Positions 19,361-29,342 of a stretch of 64,000 nucleotides of DNA are shown one piece after another; the stretch's first letter is position 1; the number at the start of each line of letters is the position of its first letter. The position numbers and the translations under genes were made by a program. A model generated the notes under the pieces. The model had not been told where the DNA came from. It worked only from the letters and a program-made list of their open reading frames with translations, and searched no databases. Origin of the DNA: Ehrlichia japonica (lineage in GTDB: Bacteria > Pseudomonadota > Alphaproteobacteria > Rickettsiales > Anaplasmataceae); the NCBI RefSeq assembly GCF_000632845.1, contig NZ_CP007474.1, forward strand, positions 868,001 to 932,000. Direction: 5' to 3'.

Positions 19361-20629
19361 ATGACAAAAAAGAGAGTTGTTATTACCGGATTAGGTTTAG
19401 TCACTTCTCTGGGTAGTGATGTAAAAACAGTATGGAATCTTTTATCTAAAGGAGTCTCAGGTATAAGGAAAATAAATAGATTTGACACATCTGACCTTGA
19501 CTGTAAAGTAGCTGGCCAGGTAACAATGAAATCTGAATCTGAAGAATATGTTTTTAATGCCGAAGATTATATACCCGAGAAAGATTTAAAAAAAATGGAT
19601 ACTTTTATTCATTTTGGCATAGCATCTGCTACTCAAGCGGTTAATGACTCTAATCTACTGGATTATAAAGGCCTTGACTACAGTAGAGTAGGAATAATAG
19701 TAGGATCAGGAATAGGTGGACTTCCATTTATAGAGAAAACTGTTATATGTTTGAAAGATCGTGGCCCAAAAAGAGTTAGTCCTTTTTTTATTCCTGCAAG
19801 CTTAATTAATTTGGTATCTGGTCACATATCTATTAAGTATGGATTTTATGGATTAAGTGATGCAGTAGTAACTGCATGTTCGACAGGAGCACATGCTATA
19901 GGCAATGCAGCAAGAATTATTCAATCTGGTGAGGCAGACGTGATGATAGCAGGTGGTACAGAAAGTGCAGTCTGTCGTATAGGGATTGCAGGATTTGCAG
20001 CTATGAAAGCACTCTCAATAAAGTTTAATGATACTCCAAAATTAGCATCACGTCCTTGGGATAAACAAAGGGATGGATTTGTCATGGGAGAAGGTTCAGG
20101 GATAGTTGTGTTAGAAGACTATGAACATGCAAAAAAACGCGGGGCAAAAATATACGGAGAATTATTAGGATATGGAATGACTTCAGATGCATATCACATA
20201 TCAGCACCTCATCCAGAAGGGAAAGGCGGAGCAAAAGCTATGGAGTTAGCATTATCTAGTGCACAATTAAGCCCAGAATCTATAAATTACATAAATGCAC
20301 ATGGGACTTCCACTCCTATAGGAGACAGCGCAGAGATTCAAGCAATAAAAAATGTATTCAAAGAAAGCATATATAAAATTCCAATATCATCAACTAAATC
20401 TTCTATAGGACATTTACTTGGGGCAGCAGGAAGTGTTGAAGCTATATTTTGTATACTTGCTATGAATACAGGAATTGTTCCACCTACATTAAATCTATAC
20501 GAGTCTTCCGAAGATCCACGATTAAATCTTGTGCCACTCAATACACAGGAGCACAAGGTTAACTATTGTCTTTCCAATTCTTTTGGATTTGGTGGAGTAA
20601 ATGTATCTCTGGTGTTTGGTAAAATATAA
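19361..20629 (+). CDS. fabF: Beta-ketoacyl-ACP synthase II
   Basis: FabF condenses malonyl-ACP with acyl-ACP in each elongation round. The 422-residue length is standard. The catalytic cysteine is in VTACSTGAHAIG (about residue 171), and the two catalytic histidines are in NAHGTSTPIGD (about 311) and KSSIGHLLGAAG (about 348). The C-terminus has the SFGFGGVN loop. A good ribosome site (AATAGGAGT) lies 10 bp before the ATG. It is translated with acpP from one message. Confidence 0.97.
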   Translation: MTKKRVVITGLGLVTSLGSDVKTVWNLLSKGVSGIRKINRFDTSDLDCKVAGQVTMKSESEEYVFNAEDYIPEKDLKKMDTFIHFGIASATQAVNDSNLLDYKGLDYSRVGIIVGSGIGGLPFIEKTVICLKDRGPKRVSPFFIPASLINLVSGHISIKYGFYGLSDAVVTACSTGAHAIGNAARIIQSGEADVMIAGGTESAVCRIGIAGFAAMKALSIKFNDTPKLASRPWDKQRDGFVMGEGSGIVVLEDYEHAKKRGAKIYGELLGYGMTSDAYHISAPHPEGKGGAKAMELALSSAQLSPESINYINAHGTSTPIGDSAEIQAIKNVFKESIYKIPISSTKSSIGHLLGAAGSVEAIFCILAMNTGIVPPTLNLYESSEDPRLNLVPLNTQEHKVNYCLSNSFGFGGVNVSLVFGKI

Positions 20630-20929
20630 AATCATCTTGACTATGCTATAACATCTCAATATACGATCTTGTATTTTTATAACTTTTTGTCCATTAATTA
20701 AGAGTATTATTGATGCATTAGGTTATTTTTCATCAGTATAGCTTGATTACTGTTATAGCAGCTAATTAAAATACTAGCATGGTATGTATTTATTACATGA
20801 ACTTATTTAATAAACATCAAATATATAAATAAACAATACCAATTGTAATATCATTTTTATTACTAATTATTTGATTATTGTTAGTTAATATTTTAACTTA
20901 TATTATTAAATATAAATATAAAATTCACT
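20630..20929. other. Gap between fabF and dprA
   Basis: I see no gene. The stretch is AT-rich and must hold the dprA promoter. No convincing terminator hairpin follows fabF. Confidence 0.4.
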
Positions 20930-22054
20930 ATGCAAACCAAGAAAGAACTATCGAATCAAGAACTTATATCATGTCTTAGATTAATAAGGACACAAAATAT
21001 AGGACCATCAACATTCTATGCACTAATTAAGCTATACAAAACTTGTCAACACACACTAGAAGTCCTACCAAGTTTAATAAAGAAATCTAGAATCAATAAT
21101 AAAATTCACAATATATGCTCTACTGAAGTAGCAGAATTAGAGATTGAAAATACTAGCAAGATCGGTGGTAAAATAATTACAGTATTTGACGAAGACTACC
21201 CAGAAATCCTACGCAATATCCACGATTACCCTCCAGTTCTAACAGTATTAGGAAATTCACTTCTATTAAAAGAAAAAATAATAGGAATCGTAGGAAGTAG
21301 GAATCCCTCAATTAATGGAAAAACCTTTGCTTATAAGCTATCATATGAATTAGCTAATTCTGGCTTTGTTATAGTATCTGGACTAGCAAGAGGAATAGAT
21401 AAATCCGCACACGATATAATTTCCCATCAATTACCAACAATTGCTGTAATGGCAAGTGGGATCAATATAGTGTACCCACAAGAGAACACACATTTATATA
21501 ACACCATAATAGACAAAGGAGGATTAATAATTACAGAATTTCCTTTTTCTACATTACCAAGAGCTCAATTATTTCCACAACGTAATCGCATAATTTCTGG
21601 ATTATCACTTGGAGTAGTAGTTGTTGAAGCTTCCATACAATCAGGATCACTTATTACAGCAAATTTTGCCTTAGAACAAAACAGAGAAGTATTCGCAGTC
21701 CCTGGATCACCACTCGATCATAGATGCAGAGGAAGCAATAGCCTAATAAAAAATGGAGCAAAATTAGTAGAATCTACAAGTGACATAATAGAAAGTCTAC
21801 AATTTAACAGCTACAAACCCTATACCCAGTACCCACTATCCGATAATATAACAAAAAATAGCAATAATTTCCATGAAATCAATAATGCAAAAGACATGAT
21901 TTTACAGTATATTACCCATAGCCCAACTGAAATTGAAGAAATTATCGAATTTACCAATTTGAACATAAGTAGTATTCTAACAGCCTTAGTTGAGCTAGAA
22001 GCATCAAAAAAAATAGAAAGATTTCCTAACAATAAAGTTGCTCTAGTACATTAA
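20930..22054 (+). CDS. dprA: DNA-processing protein DprA
   Basis: DprA binds incoming or exposed single-stranded DNA and loads RecA. The 374-residue protein has an N-terminal helical domain (LRLIRTQNIGPSTFYAL). The Rossmann-like core follows, with GIVGSRNPS (about residue 119), VSGLARGIDKSAH (about 155), FPQRNRIISGLS (about 220) and VPGSPLDHRCRGSN (about 261). A C-terminal winged-helix-like segment runs from about 322. The last 50 bp or so of the gene are the first, best-preserved source unit of the downstream 135-bp repeat array. Confidence 0.95.
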   Translation: MQTKKELSNQELISCLRLIRTQNIGPSTFYALIKLYKTCQHTLEVLPSLIKKSRINNKIHNICSTEVAELEIENTSKIGGKIITVFDEDYPEILRNIHDYPPVLTVLGNSLLLKEKIIGIVGSRNPSINGKTFAYKLSYELANSGFVIVSGLARGIDKSAHDIISHQLPTIAVMASGINIVYPQENTHLYNTIIDKGGLIITEFPFSTLPRAQLFPQRNRIISGLSLGVVVVEASIQSGSLITANFALEQNREVFAVPGSPLDHRCRGSNSLIKNGAKLVESTSDIIESLQFNSYKPYTQYPLSDNITKNSNNFHEINNAKDMILQYITHSPTEIEEIIEFTNLNISSILTALVELEASKKIERFPNNKVALVH

Positions 22055-22530
22055 AAGAATTTCAAGATTTCAAAAAAGTCAATATTTTCAGTATCTTGTA
22101 CAAGTAAGTCACTGTTAAATATTAGACAGACCATGTAATAATAGAAAATTGTACATAATAAAATTGCCCCAACATAGAGCAAACTTTAAGATCTATAAAA
22201 TCAATATTTTATATAAAATTATTTTTTCCAGCACCTTATATAAGAAGTTATTACTAAACCACACAAACTAAAAAAACAGAAAGATTCTAATAATAAAATT
22301 GCCCCAACATAGAGCAAATTTTAAGATCTATAAAATCAATATTTTATATAAAATTATTTTTCTCAGCACCTCATATAAGAAGCTATTACTATAACTACAT
22401 AAACTAAAAAATAGAAAGATCCTAACAATAAAATTGCCCCAACATAGAAGCAAACTTTAAAATCTATAAAATCAATATTTCATATAAAATTATTTTTCTC
22501 AGCACCTCATATAAGCAAGTTACTTTTATA
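22020..22530. repeat. 135-bp tandem array seeded by the 3' end of dprA
   Basis: AAATTGCCCC occurs at 22161, 22296 and 22431, an exact 135-bp period. The same position in a leading, diverged unit is AAGTTGCTCT at 22035, inside dprA. The units carry ATAGAAAGAT-CCTAACAATAAA, which matches ATAGAAAGATTTCCTAAC-AATAAA near the end of the dprA coding region. The array therefore consists of the dprA tail plus three repeated, non-coding copies. Confidence 0.88.
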
Positions 22531-22954
22531 TAACCATAGAGAAACACCCATAAAAATGTATATCAACCTTTTCTAAATATACAAATTCAAGACTACTTTG
22601 AAAATCACCTGATAAAAATATATACATCCTACCTATTGTGAATGAACATAATCCATACCTTCATGAAATTGAATTTATCTCATATATTACAGACCTATAC
22701 TAATTTTTTTATACAATTACTCTATAATTCAACTTAGTAAAAAAGCAATAATTAATACAAAATTCTATATTTATTACACTCCATATTATTAAATACCTTT
22801 CTAAGATAAGCTGACTCTAGTTACTAACCTCATAAACCTTATAAACTGCTATACCAACTATTTTATCCATACCATGATAATAAAAAAACTAGATGTAACT
22901 GGCAACATTAAATACGCAAACTCATACACATACCTTAATCCTCAAAACCATCTA
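22531..22954. other. Gap between the dprA repeat array and mutL
   Basis: dprA and mutL converge on this region. Past the array I see only AT-rich sequence with stops in all frames and no RNA or gene. Confidence 0.5.
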
Positions 22955-25033
22955 TTATCTCCTTGCAAAAAGCTTATCTACTTCAACTAAACTCAATTCT
23001 ACGTAAGTTGGTCTACCATGATTACATTGTCCAGAATGTGAAGTATTTTCCATGTTTCTTAAAATAGCATTCATTTCTTCAATCTTTAATCTTCTACCAC
23101 TCCTAATAGAACTATAACATGCTATTGTACCACATATATTCTTAATTTTATCATCTAAGAATAAAGTATCGCCTACTTCCATAACACTATCAATTATATT
23201 CACAATAAGTGATTTAATATCAAAACTTCCAAAAATTGCCGGAACTTCCCGTACTACTACTGACATATTACCAAGTGGTTCAATTAGCAATCCAAGTTTT
23301 AATAATTTTGCCTTATATTCAACAAGTAGTTCCAAATCAAGATGGCTATTCATTTCAACAATTTCAGGTATCAATAGTATTTGACGTTTTATTCCCTCTT
23401 TTTCCATAACTTGCTTCATATATTCATAAGTTAATCTTTCATGAGCTGCGTGTTGATCAACAATAACAATAGAATCTTGAGTTTGAGAGATAATATACCT
23501 ATTATGTATTTGGCACAAAGCATAACCTAATGGGTAAGTATCAATTAACGAATTGTTTGGTATTTTTTGATGATTTCTCAGTTTCAATGTATCAGTTAAT
23601 TCTAAATCAATAGAATTACTTGCAACACTAAACTTATCACTATTTAGGGACTCTTGTAGAAGATCGTTAGCTAAACTAACAAGATCTTTATTCTCTTTCA
23701 ATATGTCCAAATTACTAGTTTCTACTTCAGATTTTTTCTTGTCATTAGGGTCTCCAAAATTCTCATCAATTCTCTCCTCTTTAAGCTTATCTGTTATTGT
23801 TCTTGAATCTTTACAAAAAGAAATACTATTATCCCATAAAGATTGATCATCCGCATCTATGTCTGTAGGATTATATTTTTGTATACTGTTATTAAATAAT
23901 TGTTTCTTATTTTGAAGAAGCTTAGAAAATTCGGAAGGAACATTATTACCAATATTTTGTGAGTTTCTCATGTTAGCAACATTGTTCTGAATAAAATGAT
24001 CATTTTCAAGTTCACCAACAGACTTTAACTTCATATTTATGTTGACAGATAACGCTTCTTTAATTGCATTAACTACAGTTCTATATACTAACTTTTTATC
24101 CTGAAATCTTACTTCAGATTTATTTGGATGAACATTAGCATCAACTTGATCACATGGAATATCAAGATGCAATACAACAACCGGATATTTATCCTTTTCT
24201 ATAAAATCACTATAAGCATATCTCACTGCACCTATCAGTAAATTATCATAAATAGGGCGACCATTAACAAAAGTATATATAAGACTTGACTTACTGCGAC
24301 TTAATGTAGGAGATCCAATGTATCCTGACAATTGAATCTCCTTCTCTTTTATACTTACTAGTGGTAAAGAATTTTTATAAAACTCCACTCCCAAAGTTTT
24401 TATTTCAGATAATCTATCAATATTTGATTGTTGCTTTAAATACTTAAATATCTGCTTGTTATCAACAAATAATGAAAACATTATACCATGATTTACCATA
24501 GCCAGCTTATTGATCATATCAATAATAGATTGAATTTCTGCTTTTTCTGTTTTAAGGAACTTTAATCTATTAGGTGTAGCAAAAAATAAATCTCTTACTT
24601 CAATATAAGTACCACAAGAAAGTGCATCTGGTATTAACTCTTGCGTTTTCTCTCCACCTTCAAATACCACTAACCATGCAGTATCAGAATCCTGATGCTT
24701 TGAAACCATTTTTACTTTACTAACAGCCGCAATAGAAGTTAATCCTTCCCCTCTAAACCCTAAAGATCTGACTTTAGATAAATCACCATCAGGAAGTTTA
24801 GATGTTGCATGACGAGCAAATGCAATTTCTATATCTTCTTTTTTAATTCCAATACCATTATCACTAACAATTATTAAATTACGTCCTCCACGTTCTATTG
24901 TAATACTAATAACAGTAGCCTTAGCATCTATTGAATTCTCAACTAATTCTTTAACTACACTAGCTGGACATTCTATAACTTCTCCTGCAGCAATTCTATT
25001 AATTGTTCTAGGATCTAATAGTATAATTGACAT
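22955..25033 (-). CDS. mutL: DNA mismatch repair protein MutL
   Basis: MutL couples mismatch recognition by MutS to strand removal. The 692-residue protein starts SIILLDPRTINRIAAGEV and shows the GHKL ATPase motifs VKELVENSIDA (about residue 35), DNGIGI, and FRGEGLTSIAAV (about 95). The N-terminal domain closes with DQVDANVHPNKSEVRF (about 305). A long polar linker of about 150 residues follows. The C-terminal dimerisation domain contains DQHAAHERLTYE, matching the metal-binding endonuclease motif DQHA-x2-E-x4-E, and ends with CNHGRP. So this is the endonuclease-type MutL found in bacteria without MutH. Confidence 0.96.
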   Translation of the reverse strand: MSIILLDPRTINRIAAGEVIECPASVVKELVENSIDAKATVISITIERGGRNLIIVSDNGIGIKKEDIEIAFARHATSKLPDGDLSKVRSLGFRGEGLTSIAAVSKVKMVSKHQDSDTAWLVVFEGGEKTQELIPDALSCGTYIEVRDLFFATPNRLKFLKTEKAEIQSIIDMINKLAMVNHGIMFSLFVDNKQIFKYLKQQSNIDRLSEIKTLGVEFYKNSLPLVSIKEKEIQLSGYIGSPTLSRSKSSLIYTFVNGRPIYDNLLIGAVRYAYSDFIEKDKYPVVVLHLDIPCDQVDANVHPNKSEVRFQDKKLVYRTVVNAIKEALSVNINMKLKSVGELENDHFIQNNVANMRNSQNIGNNVPSEFSKLLQNKKQLFNNSIQKYNPTDIDADDQSLWDNSISFCKDSRTITDKLKEERIDENFGDPNDKKKSEVETSNLDILKENKDLVSLANDLLQESLNSDKFSVASNSIDLELTDTLKLRNHQKIPNNSLIDTYPLGYALCQIHNRYIISQTQDSIVIVDQHAAHERLTYEYMKQVMEKEGIKRQILLIPEIVEMNSHLDLELLVEYKAKLLKLGLLIEPLGNMSVVVREVPAIFGSFDIKSLIVNIIDSVMEVGDTLFLDDKIKNICGTIACYSSIRSGRRLKIEEMNAILRNMENTSHSGQCNHGRPTYVELSLVEVDKLFARR

Positions 25034-25332
25034 ATGCTAACACTAATAACTGAAACAATAGGTTACAAACGTATAGGAATAACAAGTATTTCTTAGTAAT
25101 ACAACCACTAAATATCCAACATAAATCATCCAGCAATTTATTATCATAATACAACAATTCCTTAGAAATACATAAAAGCTTAATCTTATCAACCTACATA
25201 ACTTACTACAATTAAAAATAGTACATATAAACCACACCACATACTTAACACTACTTTAAATCAATGCACTATCTGTTAATAAAAACAGCATATATGATAT
25301 ACTCTCTACTTCATCAATAGAACTACAAATCA
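25034..25332. other. Gap between mutL and the histidine kinase gene
   Basis: I see no gene that can be supported. The minus-strand open frame at 25043-25240 is hydrophobic and Cys-rich by chance of AT-rich sequence, with no ribosome site. Confidence 0.45.
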
Positions 25333-26745
25333 CTAAAAACCTTTCTCTTCAAGCACATCAGTATATGGGAACGTTAATGTTACTATAGTACCTAAATTAG
25401 GTTCACTTTTTATTTTGAATACTCCATTCATCAATTCAACTAGCTTCTTACTTAATGGTAACCCCAATCCTGTACCTTCATATTTACGAGCATGTCTACT
25501 ATCCACTTGTCCAAAAATAGACATAACTTTATACAAATCTTGCTGTGCTATACCTATACCATTATCAATAATTTCAATAACAACTACTTCCTCTTCAAGA
25601 TCATATTCTACTACTAATTTTACACACCCATTTTCAGGAGTAAATTTTATTGAATTAGACAACAAATTAATTATCACTTGCTTCATTCTTTTAGGATCTG
25701 CAATCATTACAGCCTTATTAGGTGGTAATACTTTTTCAAGTTTTACTTTTGCCTGCTCAGCTCTTGGAAGCAGCATATTAAAGCAGGAAGAAACAATTTT
25801 TCCTAGATCAAATTTTACAAATTCTACTACTAATTTATCAGCTTCAGCTTTAGAAAAATCTAAAATATCATTAATTAAGCTCAATAAATGAACACCAGCA
25901 TTGTGAATATCATTTATATATTCCTTATAATGAGTATTCCCTATAGCACCCATAGATTCAGCTTTGATCATCTCCGAAAATCCAATAATAGAGTTCAATG
26001 GAGTACGCAACTCATGACTAATATTTGCAAGAAACTGTGATTTACTTACATTTTCTTGTTCTGCTACTTCTTTCGCTTCTTTTAATTTTAAGTTAGCATC
26101 ATACTGCCTACTTAGCATCTTTGTATTTCTATAATATATACACCAAGTTACAACAACAAATATAATAATGATTAGTACAACTATCACTAAAAATACAGTA
26201 TAGAAGTTTACAATAACACTAGATAAATTCTCTGAATTTTTAATTATCTTCAAAAACATCAAAGGACTACTATCTTTATCATACAATGAGAATATAGGAA
26301 ATATAGAAGTAGTAGTTGCCCCATGACTAATCTTATGATCTACATATTCCCCTTTCAATAATGAATTCATATCTTCAGAAGACAACAGTAGATCTTGATC
26401 TGCAATATCTTCACTACTTCTATTAGAAAATATAACATTCCCATCTACATTATATAAAATAACGTGAAGATCTTTTACTCCACCTAAAGCTTTGAGAAAT
26501 TCAGCACGTAATTTTATTAGTAAATTCATATAGTATGTATTGGTCGCTACATGACTTGGAGCTTTTGCTAATAATTGAACATACTTATTGATGACAGAAT
26601 TAACAAGTATTGCCTTAATATTCAGATTGATTTCCTTTGACACTTCATACAAATAATCCTCCCTTAGGTATGTATGTGTATAACCAACCGCAAAAAACAA
26701 AGTAATCACCAAAAACATTAACAACAAAATTCGAAAATATCTCAT
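25333..26745 (-). CDS. pleC: PleC-like membrane sensor histidine kinase
   Basis: A two-component sensor of 470 residues. A membrane helix (about 3-23), a periplasmic domain of about 150 residues and a second helix (about 183-208) precede the kinase. The phosphoacceptor is in ANISHELRTPLNSIIGFSE (about residue 246). The segment EYINDIHNAGVHLLSLINDILDFSKAEA is the HisKA form seen in PleC/DivJ-type kinases. The ATPase part has the N box INLLSNSIKFTP, IDNGIGI and GTGLGLPLSKKL. Ehrlichia genomes keep a small set of sensors including PleC, CckA and NtrY. PleC is the best fit because there is no receiver domain (unlike CckA) and the kinase core matches, but this is not proven. The start is ATG at 26745; an upstream in-frame TTG exists at 26757. 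Confidence 0.82.
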   Translation of the reverse strand: MRYFRILLLMFLVITLFFAVGYTHTYLREDYLYEVSKEINLNIKAILVNSVINKYVQLLAKAPSHVATNTYYMNLLIKLRAEFLKALGGVKDLHVILYNVDGNVIFSNRSSEDIADQDLLLSSEDMNSLLKGEYVDHKISHGATTTSIFPIFSLYDKDSSPLMFLKIIKNSENLSSVIVNFYTVFLVIVVLIIIIFVVVTWCIYYRNTKMLSRQYDANLKLKEAKEVAEQENVSKSQFLANISHELRTPLNSIIGFSEMIKAESMGAIGNTHYKEYINDIHNAGVHLLSLINDILDFSKAEADKLVVEFVKFDLGKIVSSCFNMLLPRAEQAKVKLEKVLPPNKAVMIADPKRMKQVIINLLSNSIKFTPENGCVKLVVEYDLEEEVVVIEIIDNGIGIAQQDLYKVMSIFGQVDSRHARKYEGTGLGLPLSKKLVELMNGVFKIKSEPNLGTIVTLTFPYTDVLEEKGF

Positions 26746-26901
26746 ATATACACCCAATCACCCATAGCATGATAATATGTATATGGTGTTATTTATAAAC
26801 TTTTTCTTAGTTGATCTATAACAATATCGTGCTATCATAACACATGTAGCTTGCATTGCTATATACGTAAATAGCTATCTTAAAATTTTAAGGAAATTTA
26901 A

Positions 26902-28074
26902 ATGAATAATTCAGTAATTTTACCAGTGTATGCACCATCTAGTACCACTTTTTCACATGGAAAAGGAGTTTACTTATATGATTACAACGGAAAAAAGTAT
27001 GTAGATTTTTATGCAGGAATTGCGGTCAGCTCCTTAGGGCATGCTCATCCAACATTGGTAAGTGCATTAAGAACACAGGGTGAAAAGCTTTGGCATTTAT
27101 CAAATTTGTATACAATACCTGAAGCTATAAAGCTAGCACAAAAGTTAGTAGATATTAGCTTTGCTGACAAAGTATTTTTTGGGAATTCAGGCGCAGAGTC
27201 CATAGATTGCTGCTTGAAAATAGCAAAGTCATATCAATGTGGGAAAGGTAATACCCAACGTCATCGATTCATCACAATGAAAAAATCTTTCCACGGAAGA
27301 ACATATGCTGCATGTTCAGCAAATGATCCAAGTAAATTCTCTCCTTTACTTAAACCATATGTTGAGTGGTTTGATAATGTAAATCCTGATATCACATCCG
27401 TAAAAAATGCAATTAACAAAAACACAGGTGCAATATTAGTAGAGCCCATACAAGGAGAAGGTGGAATAAATGTACTTGATGATTCTTTTTTAAAAGAGTT
27501 ACGTACGATCTGTGATCAAAATGATATATTATTAATTTTTGATTGTGTACAATGTGGAAGTGGGAGAACAGGAAAGTTTTTTGCTTATGAACACGTCGGA
27601 GTAACCCCTGACATATGTTGTCTTGCAAAAGGATTAGGTGGAGGTTTCCCTATATCAGCAACTCTAGCAACTAACAACGCTGCTCAGTTTATGGGTCTTG
27701 GCATGCATGGTTCTACTTTTGGAGGAAATCCGCTAGCAACTACTATTGCCCTGGCTGTAGTTCAAGAAATTTTAAAAGATGGTTTTTTAGACAATGTAAC
27801 TAAAAATAGTCATTACCTATACAAAAGACTAGAAGATTTAGCCAGTAAGTTTCCAGTAATTGAACAAATCAAAGGCAGGGGACTTATGATAGGGGTGAAA
27901 GTCAACACTGACAGTAGAGCATTAATGAGTGGATTAACAAGTTACGGATTACTAACTAGCGTTGCAAGCGATGATACTTTAAGAATAGTGCCTCCTTTGA
28001 TAATTACTCAACGAGAACTTGATGAAGGTATTGCTATATTAGAAAGTTATTTACAAGATAAACATCATCAGTAA
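26902..28074 (+). CDS. argD: Acetylornithine aminotransferase
   Basis: A class III PLP aminotransferase of 390 residues. It acts in arginine/ornithine metabolism and in many bacteria also as the succinyldiaminopimelate aminotransferase for lysine/peptidoglycan precursors. It shows VDFYAGIAVSSLGHAHP, the phosphate-binding NSGAESIDCCLKIAK (about 99), and EPIQGEGGI (about 182). IFDCVQCGSGRTG (about 215) has C where family members usually have E (DEVQxGxGRTG). The PLP lysine is in CCLAKGLGGGFP (about 244). The D-C-V-Q variant is worth noting because the D and Q are kept. It has a good ribosome site, AAGGAAAT. Divergent from the histidine kinase gene. Confidence 0.93.
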   Translation: MNNSVILPVYAPSSTTFSHGKGVYLYDYNGKKYVDFYAGIAVSSLGHAHPTLVSALRTQGEKLWHLSNLYTIPEAIKLAQKLVDISFADKVFFGNSGAESIDCCLKIAKSYQCGKGNTQRHRFITMKKSFHGRTYAACSANDPSKFSPLLKPYVEWFDNVNPDITSVKNAINKNTGAILVEPIQGEGGINVLDDSFLKELRTICDQNDILLIFDCVQCGSGRTGKFFAYEHVGVTPDICCLAKGLGGGFPISATLATNNAAQFMGLGMHGSTFGGNPLATTIALAVVQEILKDGFLDNVTKNSHYLYKRLEDLASKFPVIEQIKGRGLMIGVKVNTDSRALMSGLTSYGLLTSVASDDTLRIVPPLIITQRELDEGIAILESYLQDKHHQ

Positions 28075-28248
28075 AAACTTAAATGATGTCTCAAATTTTT
28101 TAATAATGCTGCAACCTATAGTATAGTATGTAGGTTAGTAATTTATACATTACTAATTGGTATTATAAGTAATGGTCGTGTTCAGAAAAAAAATTATTAC
28201 TACACTAAAAAGTTATTTATAAAGTAAGTATCCTCAATAAAAATCAAC

Positions 28249-28277
28249 TTGATGTTTCATAATTTATATGGTATGCT
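28249..28277 (+). promoter_or_regulatory. Candidate promoter of the 28356 membrane protein gene
   Basis: TTGATG (28249-28254), 17 bp, TATGCT (28272-28277). The predicted transcript start is near 28284, before both possible start codons of the following gene. No other feature was seen in the 28075-28355 gap. Confidence 0.5.
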
Positions 28278-28355
28278 TTAATATATGTCTGTATTGTGTG
28301 TTCACATACGTTTGTATTCATCTCAGCTATTTTTAAGTTAACGTGGTATAGGGCT

Positions 28356-29342
28356 ATGATATTAATAGAAAATAGAAAAGTGGATTTATCATCTAATAAA
28401 TCACGTAAACGTGATCCAAAGCTACAAGAAGCTGTCCCTATGTTAGAAAAATCACCAGATAAAAAGCATAAAAGTATAAATTATGACCAATTATTTTTAG
28501 GGATCTCTTTTATTGGGCTAGTAATAGAAGCGGCATCTTCTATATTCAATTTAGTATCAACCCATGTTTTTGTTTCTGAACGCATTAAACGCATAGTAGC
28601 TATTGCTTTTTATGTTACTTGTACAATAGTTACAGTTGCCATGATTATCAATTCAGCACTTGCAATAAAAGAATCAATAAATAAACAAAAGATCTCTCAA
28701 GATTCATCAGAAACATCAGATAGAAAAAACACAGATGAATCTATAAAACATAATAAGTTAGCAAAAACACAGACTAATCTTCAAGTTTCTGAGAATTCTC
28801 TTACTATTGTTTCACAATTGATGTGGATTATAGTCTCCATCGCATCATTAATAATGCTTTCTATGGGCGGTAATCCAACACTTGAACAATTAAGTTTATT
28901 ACTATCAGTCACTGCACCTTTTTTAGGTGTTGTTTCTTGTGTTTTAAGGTTATTAGACGCAGGTATATCATGCAAAATAGGTAATTCCGAGAAAGAAAAA
29001 AGACGATCTCGTAATTTCACAATTCTATGTGCTGTTATTTTAGTTTTTGAAGCAGTTCATTGTATATGTCATATTCTAGAAGCGGTATCACTTAGTGGAA
29101 GAATGCAGGATCTTTATAGTTTTCAAGATACTGCTGTACTCTGTTTAGAATTGATAACAGTACTTGCGTTTATTGCAGCATTTTTAATAGAAAAGTATAT
29201 CGATAGCAAAGCTGAAAAAAGTCAGACTAGTGATTCAGGTATCAATACTCCCCTCCTTGGTGGCTTAGATGATGTTTGTGCTGTTTGTGCTGTTTGTGCT
29301 GAGCAGCTTATTGCATCAGAACGCTCCCTATCAGTTACTTAG
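28356..29342 (+). CDS. Unrecognised multi-pass membrane protein
   Basis: I do not recognise a family. From the ATG at 28356 the protein has 328 residues; a GTG at 28296 would add 20. After a basic N-terminal tail of about 45 residues come hydrophobic segments around residues 47-70, 80-105, 155-175, 180-200, 228-250 and 265-285. They are arranged as two similar sets separated by a charged loop (about 108-150), so an internal duplication is possible. The C-terminal tail contains the micro-repeat VCAVCAVCA from a tandem TGTGCTGTT. It has a promoter of its own. Small membrane proteins of this style are common lineage-specific genes in Ehrlichia. Confidence 0.7.
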   Translation: MILIENRKVDLSSNKSRKRDPKLQEAVPMLEKSPDKKHKSINYDQLFLGISFIGLVIEAASSIFNLVSTHVFVSERIKRIVAIAFYVTCTIVTVAMIINSALAIKESINKQKISQDSSETSDRKNTDESIKHNKLAKTQTNLQVSENSLTIVSQLMWIIVSIASLIMLSMGGNPTLEQLSLLLSVTAPFLGVVSCVLRLLDAGISCKIGNSEKEKRRSRNFTILCAVILVFEAVHCICHILEAVSLSGRMQDLYSFQDTAVLCLELITVLAFIAAFLIEKYIDSKAEKSQTSDSGINTPLLGGLDDVCAVCAVCAEQLIASERSLSVT

